The position numbers and the translations under genes are program-made. Source: Pseudomonas agarici (GTDB lineage: Bacteria > Pseudomonadota > Gammaproteobacteria > Pseudomonadales > Pseudomonadaceae). Taken from it: a stretch of 64,000 nt of DNA. The notes under the pieces were generated by a model that worked only from the letters and a program-made list of their open reading frames with translations, had not been told where the DNA came from and searched no databases. How positions within the stretch are numbered: position 1 is the first letter of the stretch; each line of letters starts with the position of its first letter. Where the stretch lies: NCBI RefSeq assembly GCF_900109755.1, contig NZ_FOAR01000015.1:62001-126000 (forward strand), read 5' to 3'. Shown here in pieces: positions 40,383 through 49,253 of the stretch.

Positions 40383-41195
40383 TTGGCCAAGATTCTCGTG
40401 GTTACATCCGGCAAGGGTGGTGTGGGTAAGACCACCACCAGCGCCGCCATCGGCACCGGCCTCGCGCTGCGCGGCCACAAGACAGTCATCGTCGACTTCG
40501 ACGTCGGCCTGCGTAACCTCGATCTCATCATGGGCTGCGAACGCCGCGTGGTGTATGACTTCGTCAATGTCGTCAACGGCGAAGCCAACCTGCAGCAAGC
40601 CCTGATCAAGGACAAACGCCTGGAAAACCTGTACGTGCTGGCGGCCAGCCAGACCCGTGACAAGGACGCACTGACCAAGGAAGGCGTGGAAAAAGTCCTG
40701 ATGGAACTCAAGGAAACCTTCGAGTTCGTGGTTTGCGACTCCCCGGCTGGCATCGAGACCGGTGCGCACCTGGCGATGTACTTCGCCGACGAAGCGATTG
40801 TCGTGACCAACCCGGAAGTTTCTTCGGTACGTGACTCCGATCGCATGCTCGGCTTGCTGGCCAGCAAGTCGCGTCGTGCCGAGAAAGGCGAAGAGCCGAT
40901 CAAGGAACACCTGCTGCTGACCCGCTACAACCCGGAGCGCGTGAGCAAGGGTGAAATGCTCGGTGTCGAAGACGTCAAGGAAATCCTGGCGGTGACCTTG
41001 CTGGGAGTGATCCCGGAATCCCAGGCGGTGCTCAAGGCCTCCAACCAGGGTGTACCGGTGATCCTCGACGACCAGAGCGATGCTGGCCAGGCTTACAGCG
41101 ACGCAGTTGACCGTCTGCTGGGCAAGACCGTCGAGCATCGTTTCCTCGATGCACAGAAGAAGGGATTCTTCGAGCGCCTGTTTGGAGGCAATTAA
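40383..41195 (+). CDS. minD: septum site-determining ATPase MinD
   Basis: This is a 270-residue ParA/MRP-family ATPase. The deviant Walker A is TSGKGGVGKTTTSA, Walker B is in FVVCDSPAG, and the C-terminal membrane-targeting helix is KKGFFERLFGG. MinD recruits MinC to the membrane and oscillates with MinE. The start is TTG with an AGGGG site ten bases upstream. The weak start may limit MinD level; this is inference. minE follows after three bases. Confidence 0.98.
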   Translation: MAKILVVTSGKGGVGKTTTSAAIGTGLALRGHKTVIVDFDVGLRNLDLIMGCERRVVYDFVNVVNGEANLQQALIKDKRLENLYVLAASQTRDKDALTKEGVEKVLMELKETFEFVVCDSPAGIETGAHLAMYFADEAIVVTNPEVSSVRDSDRMLGLLASKSRRAEKGEEPIKEHLLLTRYNPERVSKGEMLGVEDVKEILAVTLLGVIPESQAVLKASNQGVPVILDDQSDAGQAYSDAVDRLLGKTVEHRFLDAQKKGFFERLFGGN

Positions 41196-41198
41196 GCA

Positions 41199-41453
41199 AT
41201 GAACCTTTTTGACTTCTTTCGTGCCAGCAAAAAAGTAAGCACCGCGTCGGTCGCGAAAGAGCGTCTGCAGATCATCGTGGCGCACGAACGCGGCCAACGC
41301 AGTACCCCGGACTACTTGCCTGCCCTGCAAAAGGAGTTGGTGGAGGTGATCCGTAAGTACGTCAATATCGGGTCTGATGACGTGCACGTTGCCCTGGAAA
41401 ACCAGGGCAGTTGCTCGATCCTGGAACTCAATATCACCCTGCCCGATCGTTGA
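41199..41453 (+). CDS. minE: cell division topological specificity factor MinE
   Basis: This is an 84-residue protein of normal length. The N-terminal membrane-binding and MinD-contact helix is [31 protein letters not shown], and the C-terminal dimerisation domain ends in [10 protein letters not shown]. It stimulates MinD ATPase and so restricts MinCD to the poles. It is co-transcribed with minD. Confidence 0.98.
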   Translation: MNLFDFFRASKKVSTASVAKERLQIIVAHERGQRSTPDYLPALQKELVEVIRKYVNIGSDDVHVALENQGSCSILELNITLPDR

Positions 41454-41470
41454 TCGATCCGGTTGCAGCC

Positions 41471-41520
41471 ACGGCGGCTCAATCGCCTTCACTCCAGGAT
41501 GGAGGCGATTGAGCCGCCGT
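41471..41520. repeat. long perfect inverted repeat after minE
   Basis: Two 18-bp arms (ACGGCGGCTCAATCGCCT and its exact complement) flank a 14-nt loop. It starts 18 bases after the minE stop and ends 25 bases before rluA. No T run follows, so it is not a classical terminator, and it does not look like the REP elements elsewhere in the window. Confidence 0.75.
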
Positions 41521-41545
41521 TGGCGTTTGTCACGAGACTGTTTTA

Positions 41546-42181
41546 ATGCCGTTGTCCACTCTCCGCATCATCCACCAGGACGCCGCCGTACTGGTGGTGG
41601 ACAAACCGACCCTGCTGCTCTCCGTTCCAGGCCGGGCCGATGACAACAAGGACTGCCTGATTACGCGCCTGCAGGAAAACGGCTACCCCGAAGCCCGCAT
41701 CGTGCATCGGCTGGATTGGGAAACCTCGGGTATCATCCTGCTGGCCCGCGATGCCGATAGCCATCGTGAATTGTCGCGACAGTTCCACGACCGGGAAACC
41801 GAAAAAGCCTACACCGCGCTCTGCTGGGGCCAGCCGGAACAGGACAGCGGCAGCATCGACCTGCCATTGCGCTACGACCCGCCGACCAAGCCCCGGCATG
41901 TGGTCGACCACAAGTTCGGCAAGCACGCACTGACGTTCTGGAAAGTGCTGGAACGCCGTGGCGAGGGGTGTCGCGTCGAGTTGACCCCGATTACCGGACG
42001 CTCGCATCAGTTGCGGGTGCATATGCTTTCCATTGGCCATCCACTGCTCGGCGACGGCCTTTACGCGCACCCGCAGGCCCTGGCGGCCTGGCCACGCCTG
42101 TGCCTGCATGCGAGCATGCTGAGCTTCACCCATCCACAGAGTGGCGAACGCCTGCGCTTCGAGTGCCCGGCACCGTTCTGA
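41546..42181 (+). CDS. rluA: RluA family pseudouridine synthase
   Basis: This is a 211-residue enzyme. The catalytic Asp is in motif [16 protein letters not shown], with motif [15 protein letters not shown] and motif [15 protein letters not shown]. The short length without an S4 domain fits RluA, which makes pseudouridine in 23S rRNA (746) and some tRNAs (32). Its location after minE is conserved in Pseudomonas. It probably has its own promoter after the minE hairpin. Confidence 0.9.
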   Translation: MPLSTLRIIHQDAAVLVVDKPTLLLSVPGRADDNKDCLITRLQENGYPEARIVHRLDWETSGIILLARDADSHRELSRQFHDRETEKAYTALCWGQPEQDSGSIDLPLRYDPPTKPRHVVDHKFGKHALTFWKVLERRGEGCRVELTPITGRSHQLRVHMLSIGHPLLGDGLYAHPQALAAWPRLCLHASMLSFTHPQSGERLRFECPAPF

Positions 42182-42327
42182 CGACCGTACCCGCCGTGCT
42201 CGGCGAAGCCATCGTAAAATCGCTCACCGTGGTGCATCCGACGCTAAAGAATGACTTCAATCTTGAGTCCTCGGCAAAACTACCCAGCAATACGGTAAAC
42301 TTCCGACACTGCTGTCTGGAGCTACTT

Positions 42328-43617
42328 ATGCGCGAAGAGTTGAACCAAGGCCTGATCGATTTCCTCAAGGCCTCTCCCACCCCTTTTCATGCCACCGCCA
42401 GCCTGGTCCAGCGCCTGGAAGCGGCGGGTTATCAACGCCTCGACGAACGCGAGACCTGGAACACCGAAGCCAACGGTCGCTACTATGTCACCCGCAACGA
42501 CTCTTCCGTCATCGCCATCAAGCTCGGTCAAGCCTCGCCGCTGCTGGACGGCATTCGCATGGTCGGCGCCCACACCGATAGCCCGTGCCTACGGGTCAAG
42601 CCACAGCCCGAGCTACAGCGCCAGGGCTTCTGGCAACTGGGTGTCGAAGTCTACGGCGGTACCCTGCTCGCCCCCTGGTTCGACCGCGACCTGTCCCTGG
42701 CGGGGCGCGTCACCTTTCGCCGCGACGGCAAGGTCGAAAGCCAGTTGATCGACTTCAAGGCCCCCATCGCGATCATTCCCAACCTGGCGATTCATCTCAA
42801 CCGTGAAGCCAACCAGGGCTGGGCGATCAATGCCCAGAACGAACTGCCGCCGATCCTCGCGCAGTTCGCGGGTGACGTGCGGGTGGATTTTCGCGCTGTG
42901 CTCACCGAGCAACTGGCCCGCGAACATGGCCTCAACGCCGATGTGGTGCTCGACTACGAGTTGAGCTTCTACGACACCCAGAACGCCGCCGTGATCGGGC
43001 TGAACGGCGACTTTATCGCCGGTGCCCGCCTGGACAACCTGTTGTCCTGCTACGCCGGCCTGCGGGCACTGCTCACCAGCGACACCGAGGAAACCTGCAT
43101 ACTGGTCTGCAACGACCATGAAGAAGTCGGTTCCTGCTCCGCCTGCGGCGCCGATGGCCCGATGCTCGAACAAACCCTGCGCCGCCTGCTGCCAGAAGGC
43201 GACGAATTCGTGCGCACGATCCAGAAGTCCCTGCTGGTCTCGGCCGACAATGCCCATGGCGTACACCCGAACTACGCCGACAAGCACGACGCCAATCACG
43301 GCCCGAAACTCAATGCCGGCCCGGTGATCAAGGTCAACAGCAACCAACGCTATGCCACCAACAGCGAAACCGCTGGTTTCTTCCGTCACCTGTGCATGGC
43401 CGAAGAAGTCCCGGTGCAAAGCTTCGTGGTCCGCAGCGACATGGGTTGCGGCTCGACCATCGGGCCGATCACCGCCAGCCACTTGGGCGTGCGCACCGTG
43501 GATATCGGCCTGCCGACCTTCGCCATGCACTCGATCCGCGAATTGGCGGGCAGCCATGACCTGGCGCACCTGGTCAAAGTGCTCAGCGCCTTCTTCGCCA
43601 GCCGCGAGTTGCCGTAG
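42328..43617 (+). CDS. apeB: M18 family aminopeptidase
   Basis: This is a 429-residue zinc aminopeptidase of the aspartyl aminopeptidase family. Metal and catalytic residues are seen in [14 protein letters not shown], the Asp of [18 protein letters not shown] and [11 protein letters not shown]. It trims acidic or hydrophobic N-terminal residues in the cytoplasm. I chose the ATG at 42328, giving the conserved [22 protein letters not shown]; the frame stays open upstream to 41968, but that part overlaps rluA in another frame. Confidence 0.95.
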   Translation: MREELNQGLIDFLKASPTPFHATASLVQRLEAAGYQRLDERETWNTEANGRYYVTRNDSSVIAIKLGQASPLLDGIRMVGAHTDSPCLRVKPQPELQRQGFWQLGVEVYGGTLLAPWFDRDLSLAGRVTFRRDGKVESQLIDFKAPIAIIPNLAIHLNREANQGWAINAQNELPPILAQFAGDVRVDFRAVLTEQLAREHGLNADVVLDYELSFYDTQNAAVIGLNGDFIAGARLDNLLSCYAGLRALLTSDTEETCILVCNDHEEVGSCSACGADGPMLEQTLRRLLPEGDEFVRTIQKSLLVSADNAHGVHPNYADKHDANHGPKLNAGPVIKVNSNQRYATNSETAGFFRHLCMAEEVPVQSFVVRSDMGCGSTIGPITASHLGVRTVDIGLPTFAMHSIRELAGSHDLAHLVKVLSAFFASRELP

Positions 43618-43635
43618 CCATCCGCCTGGCAACCC

Positions 43636-43676
43636 AGCCTGGTGGCGAGCGGACAAGCTCGCTCGCCACCAGGCTG
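43636..43676 (+). repeat. REP element after apeB
   Basis: An inverted repeat AGCCTGGTGGCGAGC / GCTCGCCACCAGGCT with a ten-nt centre (GGACAAGCTC) has the core of fluorescens-group REP sequences. It starts 19 bases past the apeB stop and may protect the 3' end of the mRNA. Confidence 0.75.
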
Positions 43677-43767
43677 CCTTCCTCCCATATTGCGCCTGAT
43701 ACACATCCACAGCAGTTGCGCCAAAGCGACCTAGACTCACAGTACCTCCCTCGACAAGGCCGTCGCG

Positions 43768-43950
43768 ATGATCAGCCAGTTTGCGTTTCACTCCATGCTT
43801 ATTCCGATCCTGGCAGGCATGCTGATGCTGGCCGTCGGCTTCAATTTCCGTGAGCGCAATGCCGGTCCGGTGTTGATCTGGCTCGGGATGCTGTGCATTC
43901 TCGGCACCGTGGTGTACAAGATCCTCGCCAAATTGGCAGAAGCTGAATAA
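43768..43950 (+). CDS. small two-helix membrane protein
   Basis: This is a 60-residue protein with two hydrophobic segments (MLIPILAGMLMLAVGFNF and VLIWLGMLCILGTVVYKILA) joined by a short charged loop RERNAG. The pattern is clearly coding and membrane-directed. It lies 49 bases before the mechanosensitive channel gene on the same strand and may share its transcript. I do not recognise a named family. Confidence 0.65.
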   Translation: MISQFAFHSMLIPILAGMLMLAVGFNFRERNAGPVLIWLGMLCILGTVVYKILAKLAEAE

Positions 43951-43998
43951 ATGCGCGGCGCCTGAGGCTGGCGTACACTCGATCAATCCGCATCTTGT

Positions 43999-46170
43999 AT
44001 GGTTGACTGCCTAGTGTTCGCCCGTCTTTTCGCTCTGCCCATCTGTCTGTTTATCTGCTTACTGACGCTGATGCCGTTGGCTCCCGCCCAGGCCATCGGC
44101 CTGCCCAGCCTGTTAAGCAGCGCCGAAAAAAACCAGCCGCAACCGGTCGAGCCCCTGGCCCAATCGCTGGACGAAGTGATCAAGAACCTGGAGAACGACC
44201 AGCAGCGCAGCAAGCTGCTGAGCGACCTGAAAAAACTCCGGGACAGTACTCAAAAGGCCCAGCCGGTCACCGAGGAGGGTGTGCTCGGCCTGATCGGCAG
44301 TACCCTTTCCAACTTTGAAAAACAGTTCACCGGCACTGACAGCCCGCTCAATCGCTGGTCGCAGGAGCTCGATCAGGCCAAGGAAGAAATGCTCGCGCTG
44401 ATGCTTCCGCTCAGTGAATGGCTACCGATCATCTTCGCCTTCGCGCTGATTCTGCTGCTCTGGAGCTTCCTCGCCTGGACCATGATCTGGCTCAGTCACC
44501 GGGTCCGCCTGCGCTTCGGCCTTACCGAGGAACTGCCTCAGCATCCGCGCACGGTCGACCTGCTACGCTTCGCCCTGCGCAAGCTCGGTCCCTGGATGAT
44601 TGCACTGCTGATTACCGTGTACCTGAGCTATGCCCTGCCATCGTCCCTGGGCAAGGACCTGGCGATGGTGCTCGCTTATGCGCTGGTGGTCGGGACCTGT
44701 TTCTCGGCGATCTGCGTGATCGCCTTCTCCGTGCTCGATGGTCCACACCGCCACCAGGCGCTGCATATCCTGCGCCACAGGGCCTTTCGGCCATTGTGGC
44801 TGATCGGCAGTTTCGCCGCGTTCGGCGAAGCCCTCGGCGATCCGCGCCTGGTGGCCACCCTCGGCAGCCACCTGGCCCATACCGCCGCGACCTTCGCCAA
44901 TGTCATGGCGGCGCTGTCCACCGGACTGTTCATTCTGCGTTTCCGACGCCCCATCGCCCACCTGATTCGCAACCAGCCGCTGTCGCGACGCCTGACCCGT
45001 CGCGCCCTCAGCGATACCATCGAGATTCTCGGCACCTTCTGGTTCGTTCCGGCCCTGATCCTGGTGGCAATCTCGCTGTTCGCCACCTTTGTCTCCGCTG
45101 GCGATACCAGCACTGCCCTGCGTCAGTCGCTGATCTGCACCGTGCTGGTGGTGCTGTGCATGGTGATCAATGGCCTGGTCCGACGCCATGCCCTCAAGCC
45201 GCAGCGCGGGCACAAGCGCCATGCGCTGTATTCCGAGCGGTTGAAGAGTTTCTGCTACACCCTGGTGCATCTGTTTGTCTGGCTGGTCTTTATCGAGCTG
45301 GGCCTACGGGTTTGGGGCATGTCGCTGATCCGCTTTACCGAAGGCGAAGGTCATGAAGTCAGCGTCCGGCTGTTCAGCCTCGGCGGCACACTGATTTTCG
45401 CCTGGCTGGTGTGGATCCTCAGCGACACCGCCGTGCACCATGCCCTGACCCGCTCGCGCAAGGGCCTGGCCAATGCCCGGGCGCAAACCATGATGCCGCT
45501 GATCCGCAACGTGTTGTTCGTGGCGATCTTCATCATCGCGCTGATCGTCGCCCTGGCAAACATGGGCATGAACGTCACGCCACTGCTGGCCGGTGCCGGT
45601 GTGATCGGCCTGGCCATCGGTTTTGGCGCGCAGTCGCTGGTGGCGGACCTGATCACCGGGCTGTTCATCATTATCGAGGATTCCCTGGCCATCGACGACT
45701 ACGTGGATGTCGGCGGCCACCTCGGCACTGTCGAGGGCCTGACCATCCGCACCGTGCGGCTGCGGGACATCGACGGCATCGTGCATACCATTCCCTTCAG
45801 CGAAATCAAGAGCATCAAGAACTACTCGCGAGAGTTCGGCTATGCGATCTTTCGGGTGGCGATCCCCTACAACATGCCCATCGACGACGCGATCAAGCTG
45901 ATGCGCGATGTCGGCCAGAAGATGCGCACCGATGCGCTGCAGCGGCGCAACATCTGGTCGCCACTGGAGATCCAGGGCGTCGAGAGCTTCGAGTCCGGCA
46001 GCGCGATCCTGCGGGCCCGCTTCAAGACCGCGCCGATCAAGCAATGGGAAGTGTCACGGGCATTCAACCTGTCGCTCAAACGTACCATGGACGAGGCCGG
46101 CATGGACTTGGCGACCCCACGCCTGAGTGTACAGGTGGTGACCGCCGGGGGTGGTCTGGAGAAAGAATAA
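43999..46170 (+). CDS. large MscS-family mechanosensitive channel
   Basis: This is a 723-residue protein. It has a signal-like N-terminus (LFALPICLFICLLTLMPLAPAQA), a periplasmic helical region (about 35-140, EVIKNLENDQQRSKLLSDLKK), about ten membrane segments, and a C-terminal MscS pore and beta domain (GAGVIGLAIGFGAQSLVADLITGLFIIIEDSLAIDDYVDVGG; IPFSEIKSIKNYSRE). It is thus of the YbiO/MscK-like large class that releases solutes on hypo-osmotic shock. GTG at 44014 is an alternative start. It is convergent with the GntR gene. Confidence 0.9.
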   Translation: MVDCLVFARLFALPICLFICLLTLMPLAPAQAIGLPSLLSSAEKNQPQPVEPLAQSLDEVIKNLENDQQRSKLLSDLKKLRDSTQKAQPVTEEGVLGLIGSTLSNFEKQFTGTDSPLNRWSQELDQAKEEMLALMLPLSEWLPIIFAFALILLLWSFLAWTMIWLSHRVRLRFGLTEELPQHPRTVDLLRFALRKLGPWMIALLITVYLSYALPSSLGKDLAMVLAYALVVGTCFSAICVIAFSVLDGPHRHQALHILRHRAFRPLWLIGSFAAFGEALGDPRLVATLGSHLAHTAATFANVMAALSTGLFILRFRRPIAHLIRNQPLSRRLTRRALSDTIEILGTFWFVPALILVAISLFATFVSAGDTSTALRQSLICTVLVVLCMVINGLVRRHALKPQRGHKRHALYSERLKSFCYTLVHLFVWLVFIELGLRVWGMSLIRFTEGEGHEVSVRLFSLGGTLIFAWLVWILSDTAVHHALTRSRKGLANARAQTMMPLIRNVLFVAIFIIALIVALANMGMNVTPLLAGAGVIGLAIGFGAQSLVADLITGLFIIIEDSLAIDDYVDVGGHLGTVEGLTIRTVRLRDIDGIVHTIPFSEIKSIKNYSREFGYAIFRVAIPYNMPIDDAIKLMRDVGQKMRTDALQRRNIWSPLEIQGVESFESGSAILRARFKTAPIKQWEVSRAFNLSLKRTMDEAGMDLATPRLSVQVVTAGGGLEKE

Positions 46171-46206
46171 GGCGATCGAAGCCGAGCGTTATTGGCGGCG
46201 AGCGGG

Positions 46207-46923
46207 CTACACCACATCCACCCCAACATGAATCGCATCATGTCGCCAGAACTCCAGGTCACAGTCGATCAGCCGTTCATGCTGGTCGTAGTTGACCCGG
46301 GCAATCCGTAGGCCCGGGCTACCCGCCGATACCCGTAACGCCGCAGCCGCTTCCACCTGCAACGAGGTCGGCACGATTTCGAAGCGCACCCGCCCGTAAT
46401 GCAGGTCGTAGTGGCGGGCATACAGCTCGGTGATCGACTGGTTCAGGTCGAACTCCAGGATGCCCGGAAAATACCGCGGATTGAGGTAGTGCTCGACATA
46501 CAGCACCAGCCGCTCGTCGATCCGTCGCGCCCGGCAGATCTGGATCACGCTGGACAACGCCGGCAGTTGCAACCAGTCGCACACCGCCGCCGAAGCCGGT
46601 TGCAGGCGCGCGGATATTACCTGGGTGGAGGGCACCCGCCCTTGGGCGCTGACCATCGCGTGAAAGTGGCTACGCTGCATAAGGTTGTAGGCCAGTCGCG
46701 GCGGCGAAATAAACCAGCCCCGGCGTTCCTCCCGATAGATCAGCCCTCGGGCCTCCAGCTGTAACAACGCCTCGCGCACGGTGATCCGAGTGGTGCTGAA
46801 CAACTCGCTGAGCTTGCGCTCGGCCAACAGCTTGCTTCCCGGTGGCAACAACCCGTGTTCGATCTGCTCATGGAGCGCCTGAGCGATGGCTGTCACCGCT
46901 TTGGGTGTTTCTGCGCGCATCAA
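46207..46923 (-). CDS. GntR family (HutC/UTRA) transcriptional regulator
   Basis: This is a 238-residue regulator. The winged HTH is in residues about 8-75 (LLAERKLSELFSTTRITVREALLQLEARGLI), and a UTRA effector domain follows (YVEHYLNPRYFPGI; EFWRHDAIHV). UTRA domains bind small metabolites such as sugar phosphates or phosphonates. It is divergent from the transporter-hydrolase operon, and a perfect palindrome lies 11 bases upstream of its start, so it probably represses itself and the operon. Two adjacent ATGs (46923 and 46920) are possible starts. Confidence 0.92.
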   Translation of the reverse strand: MMRAETPKAVTAIAQALHEQIEHGLLPPGSKLLAERKLSELFSTTRITVREALLQLEARGLIYREERRGWFISPPRLAYNLMQRSHFHAMVSAQGRVPSTQVISARLQPASAAVCDWLQLPALSSVIQICRARRIDERLVLYVEHYLNPRYFPGILEFDLNQSITELYARHYDLHYGRVRFEIVPTSLQVEAAAALRVSAGSPGLRIARVNYDQHERLIDCDLEFWRHDAIHVGVDVV

Positions 46924-46933
46924 TGTTACCCAT

Positions 46934-46947
46934 CTGGACTAGTCCAG
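46934..46947. promoter_or_regulatory. perfect palindrome, candidate GntR/UTRA operator
   Basis: CTGGACTAGTCCAG is a perfect 14-bp palindrome 11 bases from the start of the GntR gene. Its TGG-CTAG-CCA-like form is close to sites of HutC-subfamily regulators (TGGTCTAGACCA type). It is placed to block transcription of the regulator. Confidence 0.65.
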
Positions 46948-47211
46948 CAGCGTTCGAGAGCAAAGTTGCGCAAGATCGCGATCTCTGGTTTTAGTACTCA
47001 GCCTAGGCAATACAGATGACTGATATGTGACAAAGCGACGAACCGGTACGCCTTAACAACTATTTTATGAAAAAAATTAACTTAAATTTCAATAAATTAA
47101 AGATGGTCTACGCTGAGTTCAGCAACCATGAGCGCTACCGGAAAAAACTTCCTGGGACTGATGCCGACATCAAAGTGTCATCCGGCAAGCTTAAATTGGC
47201 TCAGGTATTGC

Positions 47212-47223
47212 TGACCTAGACCA
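47212..47223. promoter_or_regulatory. second, imperfect operator-like site before the binding-protein gene
   Basis: TGACCTAGACCA is a partial palindrome sharing the CTAG centre and outer TG/CA with the 46934 site. It lies 80 bases before the solute-binding protein gene. The 46924-47303 gap also contains a notably AT-rich stretch at about 47060-47110 (many A and T runs) in otherwise GC-rich DNA; no other gene is seen. Confidence 0.45.
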
Positions 47224-47303
47224 AACAATCCGCGCCGTCGCACTATTTTTATAAAAACCGTCGATAAAAATCTCAGGGTTGAAAACGCCCAAAGGAGCTT
47301 CGG

Positions 47304-48371
47304 ATGAAACAGCTTTTCCTGGCATCATTGTTAGGCTCGACCATTGCCCTGTGCACCTATGCCATGGCCGCCGACACCGATTTGCAGGCACTCGAAACCG
47401 CCGCCAGGCAAGAAGGCGCCGTCAACAGCGTTGGCATGCCCGATGACTGGGCGAATTGGGTGGGTACCTGGAAGGACCTCAGCGACAAGTACGGCCTCAA
47501 GCATATCGACACTGACATGAGCTCGGCCCAGGAAGTGGCCAAGTTCGCGGCGGAAAAAGACAACGCCAGCGCCGACATCGGCGACGTCGGGGCCGCATTC
47601 GGCCCCATCGCGGTCAAGCAGGGTGTGACCCAACCGTACAAGCCGAGCACGTGGGCTCAGGTCCCCGATTGGGCCAAGGACAAGGACGGCAACTGGGCGT
47701 TGGCCTACACCGGCACCATTGCTTTCATCATCAACAAGAAGTTGCTGCATGGCTCCGTTGCCCCGAAAAGCTGGGCGGACCTCAAGACCGGCAAATACAA
47801 GGTCTCCATCGGTGACGTGAGCACCGCCGCGCAGGCCGCCAACGGCGTACTGGCCGCCGCCTTGGCCAACGGTGGTGACGAGAAGAACATCCAGCCCGCG
47901 CTGCTGATGTTTGCCGAAATCGCCAAGCAAGGCCGCCTGTCGCTCGCCAATCCGACCATCGCTACCATGGAAAAAGGCGAAGTCGAAGTCGGCGTGGTCT
48001 GGGACTTCAACGGCCTGAGCTACAAGGCCAAGATGACTAATCCGGATGACTACGTCGTGCTGATCCCATCGGACGGTTCGGTGATTTCCGGCTACACCAC
48101 CCTTATCAACAAATACGCCAAGCACCCGAACGCCGCCAAGCTGACCCGCGAGTACATCTTCAGCGATGCCGGCCAGACCAACCTGGCTCGCGGCAACGCA
48201 CGCCCCATCCGTGCCGAGCACCTGACCCTGCCGGAAGACGTGAAAGCCAAGCTGCTGCCTAATGAGCAGTACCAGAAAGTCACACCAATCAAAGACGCCG
48301 ATGCCTGGGAAAAGACGTCCAAGGCGCTGCCACAGCAATGGCAGGAAGAAGTCATCATCAACATGCCATAA
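47304..48371 (+). CDS. ABC transporter substrate-binding protein (putrescine/iron/2-aminoethylphosphonate fold class)
   Basis: This is a 355-residue periplasmic protein with a signal peptide ending AMA-AD. It has the two-lobe SBP pattern with SADIGDVGAAFGPIAVKQGV, WALAYTGTIAFIINKKLL and a hinge near VVWDFNGLSYKAK. It belongs to the extracellular solute-binding family 1/6 group that includes ferric, polyamine and aminoethylphosphonate binders. It lacks the Tyr cluster of ferric-binding proteins. AAAGGAGC precedes the ATG. It heads an operon with a phosphohydrolase, two permeases and an ATPase, so a phosphorus-containing ligand is likely. Confidence 0.9.
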   Translation: MKQLFLASLLGSTIALCTYAMAADTDLQALETAARQEGAVNSVGMPDDWANWVGTWKDLSDKYGLKHIDTDMSSAQEVAKFAAEKDNASADIGDVGAAFGPIAVKQGVTQPYKPSTWAQVPDWAKDKDGNWALAYTGTIAFIINKKLLHGSVAPKSWADLKTGKYKVSIGDVSTAAQAANGVLAAALANGGDEKNIQPALLMFAEIAKQGRLSLANPTIATMEKGEVEVGVVWDFNGLSYKAKMTNPDDYVVLIPSDGSVISGYTTLINKYAKHPNAAKLTREYIFSDAGQTNLARGNARPIRAEHLTLPEDVKAKLLPNEQYQKVTPIKDADAWEKTSKALPQQWQEEVIINMP

Positions 48372-48382
48372 CACCATCCTCC

Positions 48383-48411
48383 CTGTGCGCGGGCTTGCCC
48401 GCTCCCACAGG
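48383..48411 (-). repeat. REP element inside the transporter operon
   Basis: CTGTGCGCGGGCTTGCCCGCTCCCACAG contains the Pseudomonas REP core (minus-strand TGTGGGAGCGGGCAAGCCCG). It lies 12 bases after the binding-protein stop and about 35 bases before the hydrolase start, where it could protect the upstream mRNA and raise binding-protein levels relative to the rest. Confidence 0.8.
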
Positions 48412-48446
48412 GGTTGGGGTCTCCCCCTTGTCACGAGGTCCGGCTT

Positions 48447-49253
48447 ATGCGGCACAACGTTATCCTGGTGGTGCTCGATGGCCTGAACCACGAGGTCGCC
48501 CGCCACGCCATGGGCCATCTCCAGGCTTACGCAGGCGCCGGACGCGCAGCGTTGTACAAACTGGAATGCGAGTTACCTGCGCTGTCAAGACCGCTCTACG
48601 AATGCATTCTCACCGGTGTGGCTCCGATCCAGAGCGGCATTGTGCATAACCATGTCTCACGCCTGTCCAACCAGCGCAGCGTGTTTCATTACGCCCGCGA
48701 CGCCGGCCTGAGCACCGCCGCGGCGGCCTATCACTGGATCAGCGAACTGTACAACCGCTCGCCTTTCGTCGCGGCCCGCGACCGCCATACTCGCAACGAC
48801 AGTCTGCCGATCCAATATGGGCACTTCTACTGGGTCGATCATTATCCCGACTCCCATCTATTCGCCGATGCCGAAAGCCTGCGCCTGCAATACGCGCCGA
48901 ACTTCCTACTGGTACACCCGATGAATATCGACGATGCCGGTCACCAGCACGGTCTCGATACCGCGCAATACCGCAACAGCGCGCGTTCGGCCGACATCAT
49001 CCTGGCCGACTACCTGCAAGGCTGGCTCGACGCTGGCTACCAAGTGCTGGTGACCGCCGACCACGGCATGAACAACGACCGCTCCCACAATGGCCTGCTG
49101 GCCGAAGAGCGCGCCGTGCCGCTGTTCGTTCTCGGCGCTGCCTTCAGTTTCAATCCCGACGCCGCGCCCCAACAGACGCAGCTCTGCGGCACGATCTGCG
49201 AGCTGCTGGGCGTTCCCCATGACAAGCCTGTTTGCCGAGAGCTATTGAAGTGA
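48447..49253 (+). CDS. alkaline phosphatase superfamily (NPP-type) hydrolase
   Basis: This is a 268-residue protein without a signal peptide, so probably cytoplasmic. Metal ligands of the nucleotide pyrophosphatase/phosphodiesterase type are visible: Asp in VILVVLDGLN, the nucleophile position as Ser in PALSRPLYECILTG (Thr in most relatives), Asp and His in IDDAGHQHG, Asp-His in VTADHGMNND and a final His in SHNG. The enzyme probably cleaves a phosphodiester, phosphomonoester or phosphonate. The ATG at 48447 is preceded by ACGAGG. It overlaps the first permease gene (GTGA), so uptake and cleavage are coupled. Confidence 0.88.
   Translation: MRHNVILVVLDGLNHEVARHAMGHLQAYAGAGRAALYKLECELPALSRPLYECILTGVAPIQSGIVHNHVSRLSNQRSVFHYARDAGLSTAAAAYHWISELYNRSPFVAARDRHTRNDSLPIQYGHFYWVDHYPDSHLFADAESLRLQYAPNFLLVHPMNIDDAGHQHGLDTAQYRNSARSADIILADYLQGWLDAGYQVLVTADHGMNNDRSHNGLLAEERAVPLFVLGAAFSFNPDAAPQQTQLCGTICELLGVPHDKPVCRELLK

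Noticed and set aside
41968-42327. In-frame 5' extension of apeB
   Set aside because: It overlaps rluA in another frame and lacks similarity; the conserved MREELNQG start is at 42328.
43636-43676. Possible CRISPR or tandem repeat
   Set aside because: Single inverted repeats with REP cores occur here and at 33404 and 48383; there is no direct-repeat and spacer array.
42613-43986. 457-residue open frame antisense to apeB
   Set aside because: Shadow frame covering the apeB coding region and the REP; composition is typical of antisense translation.
44563-45270. 235-residue minus-strand open frame within the channel gene
   Set aside because: Shadow of the MscS-type membrane protein frame; Gln/His-rich translation with no motif.
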